Source of the DNA: Buddleja alternifolia
Taxonomy: Eukaryota; Streptophyta; Magnoliopsida; Lamiales; Scrophulariaceae
Assembly (NCBI GenBank): GCA_019426215.1
Contig: CM033408.1
Coordinates: 8,435,077 to 8,499,076 of the forward strand
Reading direction: 5' to 3'
DNA: 64,000 nt
Under the pieces are notes generated by a model. The model was not told the DNA's origin and ran no database searches. It saw nothing but the letters and a program-made list of their open reading frames with translations. The translations under genes and the position numbers were made by a program. This document shows positions 47,285 to 58,990 of the stretch, piece by piece. Every line of letters starts with the position of its first letter. Positions within the stretch are counted from its first letter, which is position 1.

Positions 47285-50200
47285 ATGAGAATGAAGATGT
47301 CTTTCTTGGTCTCTCTCTGCTTTCTCTCCTCAGTTTTGGCTCTTGCACACTCTGCTTCTTTAGAAGGTATAACACAACATTCACTTCAGCTAATTATTTT
47401 TAAGTTTCTTTTAGTACTTAACATTCTGATCTCCACTAGTGTAGAACTAGATCTTTGCTAGTGCTTAGACATTCTTGAAATGCAATTTTTGTTTCTCAAA
47501 GATATGAACTTTATGTTATATGCTATCTTCTTGTTTAGCTAGTATATGGGATGTGCTTCAAATTATTCCAAAATCTCTAATTTTTCAAAATAATTCTCAT
47601 TTCAAGCATTAGGGGGTTCTCCTACACTTTTTGTGTGTGTGGTGTTTGCTATTTTGTCTGTGAGAGAGATTTAAGTTTTTTAATAGAGCAGCACTTTCCC
47701 AATATTTATCTGGAAAATTCTTGTATGCACCGGACGTTGGATGCGTCGAAGTTCATATTATGCCACATTAGCACATAGCATCTGCCATTGTTGATCTGGC
47801 ATGATCCAAAGCATTGCTTTTCAACAAGAAGTCTATATAAGAATTTCCTTAGTTGTCTTGGGTTTCTTTAATGTTTTCATCCCCTGGTATGGATACATCA
47901 AAGGTTCCGATTATGCCACATTAGCACATAACGTATGCCATTGTTGATCTGGCATAAACCAAACCCTTTGCTTTTCGACAACGGGTCTATAGAAGAATTT
48001 TGCTTATTTATCTTATGTTTTTCTTTTTACAGGGCTCCTTCCTAATGGTAACTTTGAAGAACAACCAAGGCCCTCAGACATGAAGAAAACAGTGCTCCAA
48101 GGCAAAAATGCCCTCCCCAAATGGGAAACCAATGGCTTGGTGGAGTACATCTCAGGTGGCCCACAGCCCGGCGGGATGTACTTTCCCGTGGCCCACGGGG
48201 TCCACGCCGTTCGTCTAGGGAACGAGGCGTCGATCTCCCAAACAATCCCTGTCAAGAGTGGTTCACTATATGCACTCACATTTGCTGCATCAAGAACTTG
48301 TGCACAAGATGAGGTTTTGAGGGTTTCAGTCCCCACTCAAACAGGGGATCTTCCGTTGCAGACTTTGTATGATAGCAATGGTGGTGACACTTACGGTTGG
48401 GGATTTAGGGCTAATTCAAATTCCGTGAAGGTGGTTTTTCACAATCCAGGGGTGCAAGAGGATCCAGCTTGTGGACCTCTTTTGGATGCCGTTGCTATCA
48501 AAGAGCTTTTCCCTCCAATGCCCACTAAAGGTTTACTATCAGCCACCCTTTATCTTTATGTTCTTGCTTCCTTATGCTTTGTTTGGCCTTATTCTTTGTT
48601 TGATAAGAAGAAGTGAACGAGAAGGCAGTCGTGATCATCTATTTCATCTCGTATTCCATTTGATATACACATGTCCCATATGAATGTCACTTGCATAACT
48701 AAATAAAATCTTTACAGTATGTATTAAATGGATTACGAGATGAAACAGCATTTGGAACAGAAGATCTGAATTGAAGGGAAATGGAATTAGACCTTACTTT
48801 ATATAGGGATGTATAGCATTTTCTTCAACTATGCACGACTAGTGTTTTAAATATTTCCAAAAACATAAAGATGAGATAGAACACATATACAAGATGATAC
48901 GCTATTTTGGAATAGAAAATCTGGTGTTTATCTGTTTGGGTCCTCTATTTGTTCATATATTTGCACACCAAACATATACCATGTTCCTTGTTCCTTTTAA
49001 GTACTAAGATGAAACAGAAATTGAAACTCAAGATCATACACATATACATTCTTATACTTTCAGTTTTCACCTTAAGAAAAACAAAACAGTAATTGCTTTG
49101 TCAATTGCTAATCAATAACGCCACATGTTGGATCACACGATTTTCAGTAGATTTGCAGGCTCTTCCACATGTTTCGTGTTGTACCTACCATATGGATCAT
49201 TTGACATTTTCTACTTGACAATTGTGTTTCATCTTGTATAACACAACTCACTCACACGACTAGTGTATATAATCTACGCCAAGTTTATATTCAAGAAAAT
49301 ATTTTATGCACTGGTCGTGGATATGTGAAGTGGAGCCACTAGATAAAAAACCATTTTGCAATAGACGATCCAAAACTAATTGCATGAGCTATGAATGGTG
49401 CTCCAATTTTCGTAATTGAGTCTATTTTAACTCAATATGTCTCAGATTTGTGCATTATATCATAGGCTAATAAAGATTTCATCTGATCTAGTTTTCACAA
49501 CATTATTTTATGGTTTGACTTCTGTTATATTCCCTGCAATCTCTAGGTGGGACCAAGTTTCACTTTTCTCTATGATTGTACTGAAATTCTATTCCCAGAT
49601 CTAAACCTGTTTATGTGATCTGTAGGATATATTTAATACTCCGTTTGTCATAGAGTTATTTTCATAGAATGACAACATATGGAGTTTTAAATGAGACTTG
49701 AAAAAATATATATGAAAGTTAGGACTTTTATAATCTTGCATCAATACTTCGAGTATATATTTTATATTTCAGGATATATAGTCTTATCTGGGACGTCTCG
49801 AAAAAATTAAGGAATAATTACATGCATTGCCTCATTTATTGAGTATTTATTACGAGTCATCTAAGTTTTTTTCAAAGTATCAAGATACCGCATCTCAGAT
49901 GCTGACAACTCGAAAAACAAGGGTGAAATTATAACTTGCTTTTACTCACAAGGGCCAAAATTGTAATTTGCTGACACTGACAAGGGAAGTTAGTAATTTT
50001 CTCAAACATTCGAGTATTGTTTGTGATTAAGGTCTCTTGTAGGGGATGTCAATGTAATTTATGCAAAACATAAATATATTTCATCTACCTTTATTACTGC
50101 AGAGAACCTGGTGAAGAACAATGGTTTTGAGGAGGGTCCTCATCTGTTGTTCAACTCCACTTATGGTGTCCTCCTCCCTCCAAAACAACAAGATACAACC

Positions 50201-50623
50201 TCCCCGCTTCCCGCTTGGATCATCGAATCATTAAAAGCCGTTAAATTCATAGACTCGAGACATTTCAACGTGCCCGTGGGTAAAGCCGCAGTAGAACTAC
50301 TTGCGGGAAGAGAAAGCGCGATTGCCCAAGTCATAAGAACAGTCCCCAACAAACGCTACAATCTCTCATTCTTCGTTGGAGATGCAAAGAATGGTTGTCA
50401 TGGATCCATGATGATTGAGGCGTTTGCTGCTAAAATGACCATGAAAGCACCGTTCGTGTCTCAAAGCAAGGGTGAGTTCAAGAATTTCAGTTTTCAGTTC
50501 ACAGCAACGTCAATTAGGACAAGATTGACTTTCTTTAGCTCGTTTTATCATACGAAGAAGCATGATTTTGGCAGTCTTTGTGGTCCGGTTCTTGATGAGG
50601 TTCGGGTTTCCCCCATTGCTTAG
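47285..50623 (+). CDS. DUF642 cell-wall protein (BIIDXI-like)
   Basis: Three exons, 47285-47366, 48033-48530 and 50103-50623, give 366 aa, the usual family length. Residues 1-24 form a signal peptide (FLVSLCFLSSVLALAHSAS). Two galactose-binding-like DUF642 modules follow. The first starts LLPNGNFEE and includes GGPQPGGMYFPVAHGVHAVR and DPACGPLLDAVAI; the second starts LVKNNGFEEGP and includes NFSFQFTAT and LCGPVLDEVRV. Cysteines sit at the conserved CAQDE, DPAC, GCHG and LCGP places. These plant-specific proteins are secreted to the wall and associate with pectin methylesterases in studied members. The first in-frame ATG is used; in-frame ATGs two and four codons later would also keep the signal peptide. 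Intron 2 carries a MITE. Confidence 0.93.
49811..50064. mobile_element. MULE-type MITE (family copy 3) in DUF642 intron 2
   Basis: The sequence follows the copy at 8457-8674 in the same orientation: GGAATAATTACATGCATTGC, then TTATTGAGT, CTTGCTTTTACT and TCAATGTAATTT. The flanks AAAAATTAA and AAAACATAA match at 7 of 9 positions. It ends about 38 bp before the exon-3 acceptor. Confidence 0.75.
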
Positions 50624-51357
50624 GTTTGATATGTAATAGAGTTGCGGTAATGGTAAACTCAATCTCCTTTGGAGGGTGATCCATTGATATATGCTTTGGT
50701 AATTTGTAATTTGTAATTTGGATAAATTAAGTTTTTTTCAGTGTTGCCTTAGTTGCTTGAGTTGATTTATCACTGAATCAAAGAAGAATACGTTGATCAT
50801 GAAGAGTAATTTGGTCATTCACATATAATATAAAATCAACCTGGTTAATCTTAGAACGTTCTGTTTGGTTCAAGGATTTCACGAGAGAAATAAAATTAAA
50901 TTTTTTCTACAAGTGTTCTGCTTTCATTGCAAATTTGTTTCTGTTCGATCTATAAGGAACCAAAAGATGAACGATGGTTTCCATTGATGGGGTTATGATT
51001 TATTTTTGTAAGTATCTCTGTAAACGATTGCACCCAAACTTTTTGTAGAAAATAAAGAATAAGCTGTGTATATTTCTACACTTTGTTAATATAATTTCTT
51101 TTGGTTTAAATGAAATAAATAAATATAACATTCACCACCAACATTAACTTATAAGTTATAACATTCCATGATCTAAATAAATAAATAAAGACTTTTGAAC
51201 AAGTGCTGTACAAAGAGAGAAGCCGATGGCAAAATCAAAAACTTTCCAATATATATTGAACTTTTTCAATCAAAAAAGAAAAATTCAGCCAAAAAGAATA
51301 TAAACATTTTTAAATATTCTCTGTATCCAAGTTATAATATAATTCCGTTAATGTCGA
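50624..51357. other. Spacer between convergent DUF642 and 78-aa genes
   Basis: AT-rich 3' flank with AATAAA-like words (for example about 51051-51060). No further gene is seen. Confidence 0.5.
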
Positions 51358-51594
51358 TTATGACACAACAGTATAAAGAATGAAGTCAGCAGTATCAATC
51401 CGCTTGGATCCAAATCGGCCCACGATCGCCGCCGCGTCCCTGGTGGCGCTGCTGCTGCCTTCATCGTGGTTATGGCGGATGGATTTATGACCAGACGGTG
51501 GGTGGTAATATTTACGGGCAGTTACCGGGCAGTTAGAATGAAATCTCCAAGCAGCTCTTACACTAGCGTCCAAAAGCTCCATATATTTACCCAT
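51358..51594 (-). CDS. Conserved small plant protein, 78 aa, unknown function
   Basis: The frame begins MGKYMELLDASVRAAWRFHS and continues with NCPVTARKYYHPPSGHKS, a His/Ser/Ala-rich variable middle and a conserved-looking end, RIDTADFILYTVV. I recall a family of similar small proteins in many plants (MG-Y-E-LDA-VR-A-RFHS, CP-TAR-YYHPP, DT-EFILY), but I cannot attach a gene name or function. The frame stays open upstream to 51690, but the start at 51594 is preferred because the conserved part begins there and the upstream part is made of leader repeats. There is no signal peptide or membrane segment. Confidence 0.65.
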   Translation of the reverse strand: MGKYMELLDASVRAAWRFHSNCPVTARKYYHPPSGHKSIRHNHDEGSSSATRDAAAIVGRFGSKRIDTADFILYTVVS

Positions 51595-51860
51595 CTCCCT
51601 TTTTACCTTCGTTTTATCCCCCAGGGTAAAATAGTACAAATTTTCCTCCTTTTTTGCCTTGTTTTTTCTCCCTAGGGTAAAAACTTGCAAATTTTTACCC
51701 CTCCTCCTTTGCCTTTGGATTTCACCCTAGGCTTAAAACTTGGGATTTTACCTCCTACTTTGCTTTGGTTTTGTCCCTAGGGTAAAAACTTGCTAATGTT
51801 TCCTTCCTTCTTGGGGAAAAGGTAAAAGAAAAAAAAAAAAAAGAAGGAAAAAAGGGATAT
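51595..51860 (-). repeat. Tandem CCCTAGGGTAAAA-type repeat in the leader of the 78-aa gene
   Basis: Four diverged units of roughly 55-57 bp, each with CTAGGGTAAAACTTG (or a variant such as CAGGGTAAAATAG) and a TTTGCCTTT-like tract. They lie near 51618, 51673, 51727 and 51777 on the plus strand. On the minus strand they read as TTTTACCCTAGGG, upstream of the start codon. Confidence 0.65.
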
Positions 51861-52245
51861 TTTTTGTGAAGGGTTAGAGCTTAAAAGACGTCCCAAATAT
51901 TTGAGCCCATGAAATGGGAAAACTAGTGTTTGCTTGAGAGAAATTTGGGGGTGGAATTGTGGCTTTTTATAGTGGCTTGATTTTGGTTCCTTTCGTTTTG
52001 CATGAAAACCGCAAACAATGATGGAGGGTGATAAATATACATTGTCCCCTCAAATTATAAATTAAATACAAAATACCCCCTTAAACTATTACAAATAACA
52101 TTTACTCCCTAAAAATTTCAATATAAATTAAATTTCTATGTATACCCTTGTTTGTCAATTTTTTTTTATATATTTGGTTTTTTCATTCTTTCACATTTTC
52201 TTTTTCCAGTTTCCCCTTCTTCTTCTTAACCTCTCCGTCCCCGAC
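51861..52245. other. Upstream flank of the 78-aa gene
   Basis: T-rich DNA, with a (A)n tract just before it. No feature is supported. Confidence 0.4.
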
Positions 52246-52599
52246 TGATATGGTTTGTAATCCAGTTTTGCTTCGAGTGAGAACTAAACTACTAAGAATT
52301 GATAGATTAAGAGAGAACACAAGAGAAATTAAGGAAAATCTTCTATTTAATTCTTTGAATAACGTCTTCCTCTTTTTTACAATAATTCTGGGTGATAAAA
52401 AAGGAAATCTAAACTACCACTCAGGCCACTAGTAACGTGAAACAAACTGATAACAACTAATAATAATAAATTCAAAATAAAACAACTAATTGAATTAAAA
52501 ACATAAATAAATTCAAACATATGCCGCTTGCTCTCACGATTGGGGTTCAGCTTCTGATTATCTATCATATCATATGCGTAATTCAGTCAGAGCCTAGTG

Positions 52600-53619
52600 T
52601 CACGATTGGGATAAAATTTGAGAATGGGTGTCAAGTGTGTCATCAATTGATGTGGTTTTGGAATTGCCTAGTGTGTAGGAGGGAAAATTTGGAGGTGGGC
52701 ATTCAATCAAGGCCTGAAATGGGGGCATGTTGATGGCTTTACGGTGGCTTGTATTACACCAATATTCGGCCAAGTGTATGTAGCTGGTCCAATTATCACT
52801 TGTGAAACACCTTAGGTACGTACCTAGACATCGATTTAATACCTCCGTTTGGCCATCTGTCTGAGGGTGATAGGCGCTGTTGTAGTGAAGTTTGGTGCCC
52901 AGTTGAGAAAACAGTTCATTCCAGTAATTACTCAAAAAGAGAGGGTCTCGATCTGATACGATGGTTTTCAGGACACCATGTAGCTTATGTATTTGGACAT
53001 GAAGGTGTGAGGCCGTGAATTTTGGGGGTAGTGCTAGACAATGGGCGAACTTGGTTATGCGGTCCACAAGGACCTATATGGTTGTTTTGCCATGGGAGTT
53101 TGTGATGAAATCCATGGTGATTCTTCCCAAACTTGTTTCGGAATTGGGAGAGGCTGGAGTAGGCTGTATGATTTGTGCGTGAAAGTTTTGTTTCGTTGGC
53201 ACACTTGACGGATGGTGATTTACTGTTTGACAGTCTTGCTCATAGATGACCAATAGAATAATGCAACAAGTCGGGCTAATGTAGCTTTGATGCCCGAATG
53301 TCCACCAGTGGTGTATCGTGGCTTTCAGAGATAAGAAGTTCCTATAATTCAATGATGTTAGGAATAAATAATCGATTATGAAAATAAAACAAACCATCGT
53401 GTATTTTTTAGTGTTGAAACTAATTTGGATTTTTGTGTATTTGTTGCAGGACTTTAAGCCCTTCCGGAGATGAAGCGAAGTGATCGCGCAACTTGCAAAG
53501 CCAAAGAAAACAGGGGAGAAGACATTGGACAAGGTAAGAAACTCGACCCTTGATGGGGTGACTACTACTTTATTGTCTCTACCCGGTTTGCACACAATTT
53601 CGTACTCATAGCCCAACAA
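52600..53619 (-). pseudogene. Integrase remnant of the Ty3/gypsy element
   Basis: The core motifs DRITKFAH, TIVSDRDPLF and YHPQTDGQTEVLNR include the expected D, D and E positions. A frame break near 53070 separates them from the upstream part. The zinc-binding HHCC region is degraded. Confidence 0.75.
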
Positions 53620-53730
53620 CTTTGATAATCATTTTTGTTGCCCCGACGTTTGAATAATCCGTGTTAACATATGTTTCAAACTCTTTTGATCTGTATAACT
53701 ATGAAATTTCCTTCCCAATAAGTATTGCCT

Positions 53731-53937
53731 CTATTTGTTTACTGATTCCTTTATGACATACATTTCCCCGTTGTAGGTGGACGTCATTTGCATTCTAGGA
53801 GAGAGCTTTTTGCTAAAAAATGCAATCGGGTGATTGTTTTGGGATAGTAGTGCCCCGATGACAGTGCCGGATGCATCCGTGGTGAGATTGAAAAGCTTAG
53901 AGAAATCAGGTAGAGCGAGAACCGGTAGTGATGTCAT
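53731..53937 (-). pseudogene. RNase H remnant of the Ty3/gypsy element
   Basis: PVLALPDFSKLFNLTTDASG, GALLSQNNHPIAFFSKKLSP and YNGEMYVI are typical of the gypsy RNase H start. The frame then ends prematurely. Confidence 0.75.
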
Positions 53938-53970
53938 AATCCGTTTGAGGCTAGAGAATGCTTGTTGTGC

Positions 53971-54636
53971 CTATTGACTCCATGTAAAACAATGTAACTG
54001 TAATAGATTTGTGAGAGGGCTCGCATAGGTTGTGTAATGGCGAACAAGTTGCCTATAGCAACCTGGCAGGCAGAGGAATCTCCGCATGCCCGCAATTGTC
54101 TTTGGTTCGGGCCAATCTAAAATAACTTGAATTTTTTCGGGGTTCACTCGAACACCCTCTTTGGCTATAATATGGCCTAGATATTGCACAGTAGGAACAA
54201 CAAAAACACACTTTGACATTTTTGCATAATATGAATGAGCAGATAATAGTGTAAAAACCTGTGACAAATGCTCCAAATGAGCTGCCCAACAATCACTATA
54301 TACGAGTATATCATCAAAAAATATGAGTACGAAGCGCCTTAAAAACGAATGAAAAAGATCATTCATAGCAGATCGGAATTTTGAAGGGGCGTTAGAAAGC
54401 CTGAAGGGCATTACCAGAAATTCGTAGTGTCCGTCAACAGTCCAAAAAGCCATCTTGCACACGCCCTCTAGGATGAGCGCGAATCTGATGATACCCCGAC
54501 CGGAGATTAAATTTTGAAAACACAGATGCACCGTGTAATTCATCCAATAGCTCATCCACTGTAGGAATTGGAAACCTGTCTCGCACAGTAATCGCATTGA
54601 GGGCTCGATAGTCAATGCAAAACCGCCAAGTTCCAT
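53971..54636 (-). pseudogene. Reverse-transcriptase remnant of the Ty3/gypsy element
   Basis: Palm motifs are visible: YEFLVMPFRLSNAP, then FFDDILVYS with both catalytic aspartates, and the YLGHIIAKEGV and GMRRFL connection motifs. The N-terminal fingers lie in another, interrupted frame upstream (to about 54660). Confidence 0.8.
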
Positions 54637-55152
54637 CTTTTTTTTCTGACTAAGAGCACCGGGGAGGAAAAGGGACTTTGGCTCGGGTTGATAATTCCAT
54701 CTTGTAACATGTCAATTATGAGTTGCGTCATGACCTCCTTTTAACAATATGAATATCTAAATGGTTTGACGTTAACGGTCTTGGTTGAAGGGTCTAGATG
54801 AAATGTATGATCATGTGTGCAGTTGGGTTTTGGAAAATTTTAGTGACTTGTGTTAAGAGAACTTGTATATCTAGGTGGTTGGGTTTAGATTCATGTGGGC
54901 TAAAGTAGGTGCTGAGGGCTTTTGAGTATAGGTTAAGGTGTGAAAAGAGGCTATTTGATCTGTTTGTAGGAAACAGTGCATTTGGTGGGAGGTGGTAGGT
55001 AATAGGTTTGTTCCCTCTTTTAGTTGCACTAGAGTTCCATCATGATAGAAACTCATTGTTGGAATAGAAAAATCAGCCAAGATAGGCCCAAACGTGCCAA
55101 GCCATTGTACCACTAATAAATCAGCCAAGATAGGCCCACACGTGCCAAGCCA

Positions 55153-55719
55153 TTATACCCCTAATACAACATCTGCTCCTTGGATCGGTAACACAAACAA
55201 AGGTATAGTGAAATGATGATCCTTAAACGTGATTTCCACTTCTGTACACTCACCAACACATTTCAAAAATTCATAATTTCCTACCATGACAGGAAATGAT
55301 GGGACGACCATCACATCTAATCTTAAAAACTTCACAATTTCTGGCCTTACAATGTTGTGCGTGTTCCCGAAATAAATTAAAATAGTAAACATGTGCCCCT
55401 TAATCATACCTTGTAAATGCAATGTTTTGGGTGAAGCGAGCCCCCAATAAGCCGCTTCCGATAATTGAAAATGGATGTATTCGGTGTTCCCGCCGTGCTG
55501 TTCATGTGGAGTTAGAATCAGTTCATCCAAAGTAGGGAGGCTTTCGGTGTGAATTGCGGGTGCTTCGGGTTCTTCCGGCTCGAGGAAAGGGTTGTTGTAC
55601 ATGGATTTTTCATCCGGGGAGAAACAAAAGAAATTGAGGCACCCGACACTTGTGCCTCGGTTGAAACTTTTCATCACAATTGAAGCATAGCCCCTTGGCT
55701 CGGCACTGCTGTATCTCAA
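55153..55719 (-). pseudogene. Zinc-knuckle and protease remnant of the Ty3/gypsy element
   Basis: The start looks like a degenerate zinc knuckle that has lost cysteines. The aspartic-protease region follows, ending GADVVLGV. The catalytic Asp-Ser/Thr-Gly motif is replaced by Tyr-Phe-Gly (TILIYFGNTHNIV), so the protease is inactive. Confidence 0.7.
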
Positions 55720-55757
55720 TAGGGAGAGACGTTTGGTAGGGATTGTGGTAATTGGTT

Positions 55758-56703
55758 TTAGAGGGTTATTGTATGTGGGGCGTGAGGGTTTGGTAAGAGT
55801 GGGCTATTGGTTTTGGGACTATAGGCTCGTGGAGTGAACTGGGTTCTTATCTTGGTGTCCTTGATCTTAGCTTCTATCAACTTAGCAGGACCAATGACGT
55901 TCATTATGGTTTGTGGTCGAAGGACGGCAAGCTCTTGTTGAATGTCCCACCTCAAACCCGAAATAAAACAGTTGAATATCGCATCATCCGAGATACCCAC
56001 CACACAATTGCAAAGCCTCTCAAAACTCGCTTGGTACTTCGAGACACTACTTGTTTTTCTCAACTTGAAAAGAGCTGCCTGATGATTCTCATATGATGTC
56101 GGCCGCAAATGTAACTCCCAGGTACATGTAAATTCCTCCCAATGATTCAATTGGTGATTGTGGTACATCCATTTGTACCAACTCAGCGCCTCTCCTTGTA
56201 GGTAATAAGAGTTTGTGTCAAGGCGTTGCTCTGCTAGAATTTGATAAAAATAAGTGTACTGCTTGGCTTGAAAAAGCCAATTGAGTAGTTCGATCAGTCG
56301 AAAAAGGACAATTAGATTTTGGGTGGCTTGGGGTTGAATGGGTTTGGAATAGGGTGGTATAAGGGATCTTGATTGATTTATGTGAGGATGATCCTGGTTG
56401 ATTTATGTGAGGTTGGACCTGTGGTGATGATGTTTGTATGAAGTTAACAGACGGATGTGGTTGTTGGGAAGAAGATGCCGAGATTTAAGTTTGCAAAATG
56501 GCGACGACTATGACCAACGATTCGAGGCGTTGATCCGTCCGAGCGACCAATGATTCGAGGCGTTGATCTGTTCGAGCTCGATCATCATCCAATTTCTGTG
56601 TCAAGCCGTTCATGATCTCTGTCAATCCAGCTATGGCATCATCATAGGCGGGGGTGACGGTTTGATTGGGTGTGGGAGACATAGCTCTCAATGAAAACAC
56701 CAA
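55758..56703 (-). pseudogene. Gag remnant of the Ty3/gypsy element
   Basis: A start with MSPTPNQTV lies just inside the right LTR and is followed by a tandem-duplicated coiled segment (ARTDQRLESLV twice). After a gap of broken frame, the retrotransposon-gag capsid motif appears at 56168-55758 (ALFKLRKTSSVSKYQASFER). The pieces are not in one frame. Confidence 0.75.
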
Positions 56704-57030
56704 TGATATGGTTTGTAACCAAGTTCTGCTTCAAGTGAGAACTAAACTCCTAAAAATTGATAGATTAAGAAAGAACACAACAGAAATTGAGGAAAATCTT
56801 CTGCCTAATTCTTTGAACAACGTCTTCCTCCTTTTCACAATAATTCTGAGCGATAAAAAAAGAAATCTAAACTACACTAAGGCCACTACTAATGTGAAAC
56901 AAACTGATAACAACTAATATTAATAAATTCAAATAAAACAACTAATTGAATTAAGAACATAAATTAATTCAAACACAGGCGGCTTGCTCTCATGATTGGG
57001 CTTCAGCTGCTGATTATCCATCATATGCGG

Positions 57031-58734
57031 CCCATTGTTCATATTTTTCAGTTTGGGCCACATAACATAGACCTACCTCGAGCATCCTAACTAGCCCATC
57101 GGACAATCCACACCACCTCTCCACCAGGCCTAGTCTCTTCGCGTCACCTACCTCTCACAGACCGGACACCACTTCCCGCCCCCATCACAATAGCTCCTCG
57201 CCCAACTCAAACTTGACCTGACAACTTCTTCGACCACCACATCCAGCCCATATGATCCTCAATGTCCAAACTCGAACTGTTGGTCCCAAGTGGCATACGA
57301 AAAGGTCTAGAAAGGGAGGGGGGGTCTAGAAAGGGAGGGGGGGGGGGTTGTTGAATAGACCCTTAAATTCTTTTCGAATTTTTAAGGCTTGTTTTAGAAA
57401 GATAACTTAGATACTGTTTTGAGTTCTTGATCATGAGTGGATCAGGCGCTTAACACTTATATCACGATTAGCATAGCAGAAGGTTTTTACAAGTCTCTTG
57501 ATGAGATTAAACAGGAGCTAAGAAAATGCTTAGTTGCTTTGATTTTTAGCTTGCAAAGGTATGCTTTATGACAATATGATAAGATGATAATAAAACAATA
57601 GAACAGTAAAGAATGAAAGACACGAGAATTGAAAGGTTCACTGGGTGTGTGTAATCCTAAATACGTCCTTCTACTCCTTTCCACACAGGAGGAATTTACT
57701 ATAATGAATCAAAAAGATTCACAATAATAGCTTAAACGCAATGGCAAATGTTGAAGACTTGATCTCGAGTTCTCTGATCACGCAGATTTCAACTCGGCTA
57801 AGATCTTCTTCTGACAAGCTTCTCTCACTCAGAAATAATACTTCGTCTTCAACAACTTCGTTACACAGATTGAAGAGGTTGATGGTTTTTATCAAGGGTT
57901 TGTTTGATTTGGAAAGTTCAAACACTTTTGGAATATCTATTTAGAAATGGTAGTTCTTCTATGAATAGGTAAGAGATATTGGTTTGACTGTAGAGATGTA
58001 TAGGCTTAAAAGATTTTGGCTATGGAGGATTTAAGCTTTTTCGTGTATGGATAGATTTGATAATTTTGATAATTTTCTCGGTATTTAGGGTTGAGCTGTG
58101 AGGATCTATTTATAGACTATCTTGGGATTTGTCCGTTGGACACATGTAGGCGCGTGAACTAATCTTTTTCTGACATCTTCGAAAATTCTGTTGTACAAAG
58201 TTGGTAGCAGACTTACTATGAATTGACGGCCAATGGGGAAGGCTTATTCGTACGTTAATAGTTCTTATCTCATTTAATGCTCTTAAAACATTTAATGCAT
58301 TTGAATTTACTTCCCGTTGAAAATAAATGTCCGTTGAATGATTGCATTTAAGTCCTTATTAACTTTTGATATTAATTTAGGTGAATGCAGGCGCTTGTGG
58401 TTTGTTCACCTAGAATGATTCTCAAGCGCTTGACAGCCGCTTAAAGAATCTCTTATCTTCAAAGCCTTTAGACGCTAATCTTCGATTTCACTTTAATAAA
58501 CTCAACTAGAATTTTTTCATAGCTCAAGCGCTAGATGCTAGTCTAAAACTATAAAGATAAAAAGTCTTGTCTAAAATTACAACTCAATAACTTGTCAAAC
58601 GCTTAGACATATTCTATTAAAAATAAACTTACATAATCTTTGGGGTTTAACATAAAACCTATCTTTTCATCATCAAAACATCTAACATGAAATTTCTTAA
58701 CGCGAACTCACGCTGTGTCAACTCAAACATATAT
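57031..58734. other. Unclassified repetitive-looking DNA
   Basis: A G-rich direct repeat, GGTCTAGAAAGGGAGGGGG, occurs twice at 57304-57347 and is followed by GTTGAATAGACCC. The remainder to about 58690 looks like low-copy retrotransposon non-coding sequence, but I could not pair ends. A stop-free frame at 57741-57944 shows no family features. Confidence 0.3.
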
Positions 58735-58990
58735 CACTACAAGAAAAATGAATTTTAGCCATGCATAAAATCTCGTAACAAAAGGCCAAAATTCGTAACA
58801 AAAGAGCTCCTACGATCTGGCTACGAATTTTATGGCGTTCCAAATATGGGAGTAACAAAAATTTTGTTACGATTTATCAGCGTAGCAAATACTTTTTACT
58901 CCGAATTTTAAAACTTTTCCTACCCCTACCATTGCATAGTCAATAACATGCAAAATCATCCACCTTTTGGTACGACCATAGAGTTGTAGC
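58735..58990 (+). mobile_element. CACTA-type transposon left terminus
   Basis: CACTACAAGAAAAATG at 58735 is the canonical CACTA tip. It is followed by sub-terminal repeats of GTAACAAAA and TACGAATTTT in both orientations. The partner end (TTTTCTTGTAGTG) was not found downstream in the window. The element is therefore truncated, or its right end lies beyond 64000. The extent given covers only the repeat-rich tip. Confidence 0.6.

Larger units (their letters stand above)
52246..57030 (-). mobile_element. Decayed Ty3/gypsy LTR retrotransposon
   Basis: Two direct LTRs of about 330 bp (52246 to about 52578, and 56704 to about 57030) begin TGATATGGTTTGTAA on the plus strand. Inside the right one, on the minus strand, lies TTGGTGTTTTCATTGAGAGC, a priming region seen in related plant elements. 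The domains follow on the minus strand in the order gag, zinc-knuckle remnant, protease, reverse transcriptase, RNase H, integrase, which is the Ty3/gypsy order. They are spread over several frames with stops, so the copy is dead. I could not find a clean target duplication, and the inner LTR limits are approximate. Confidence 0.88.
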
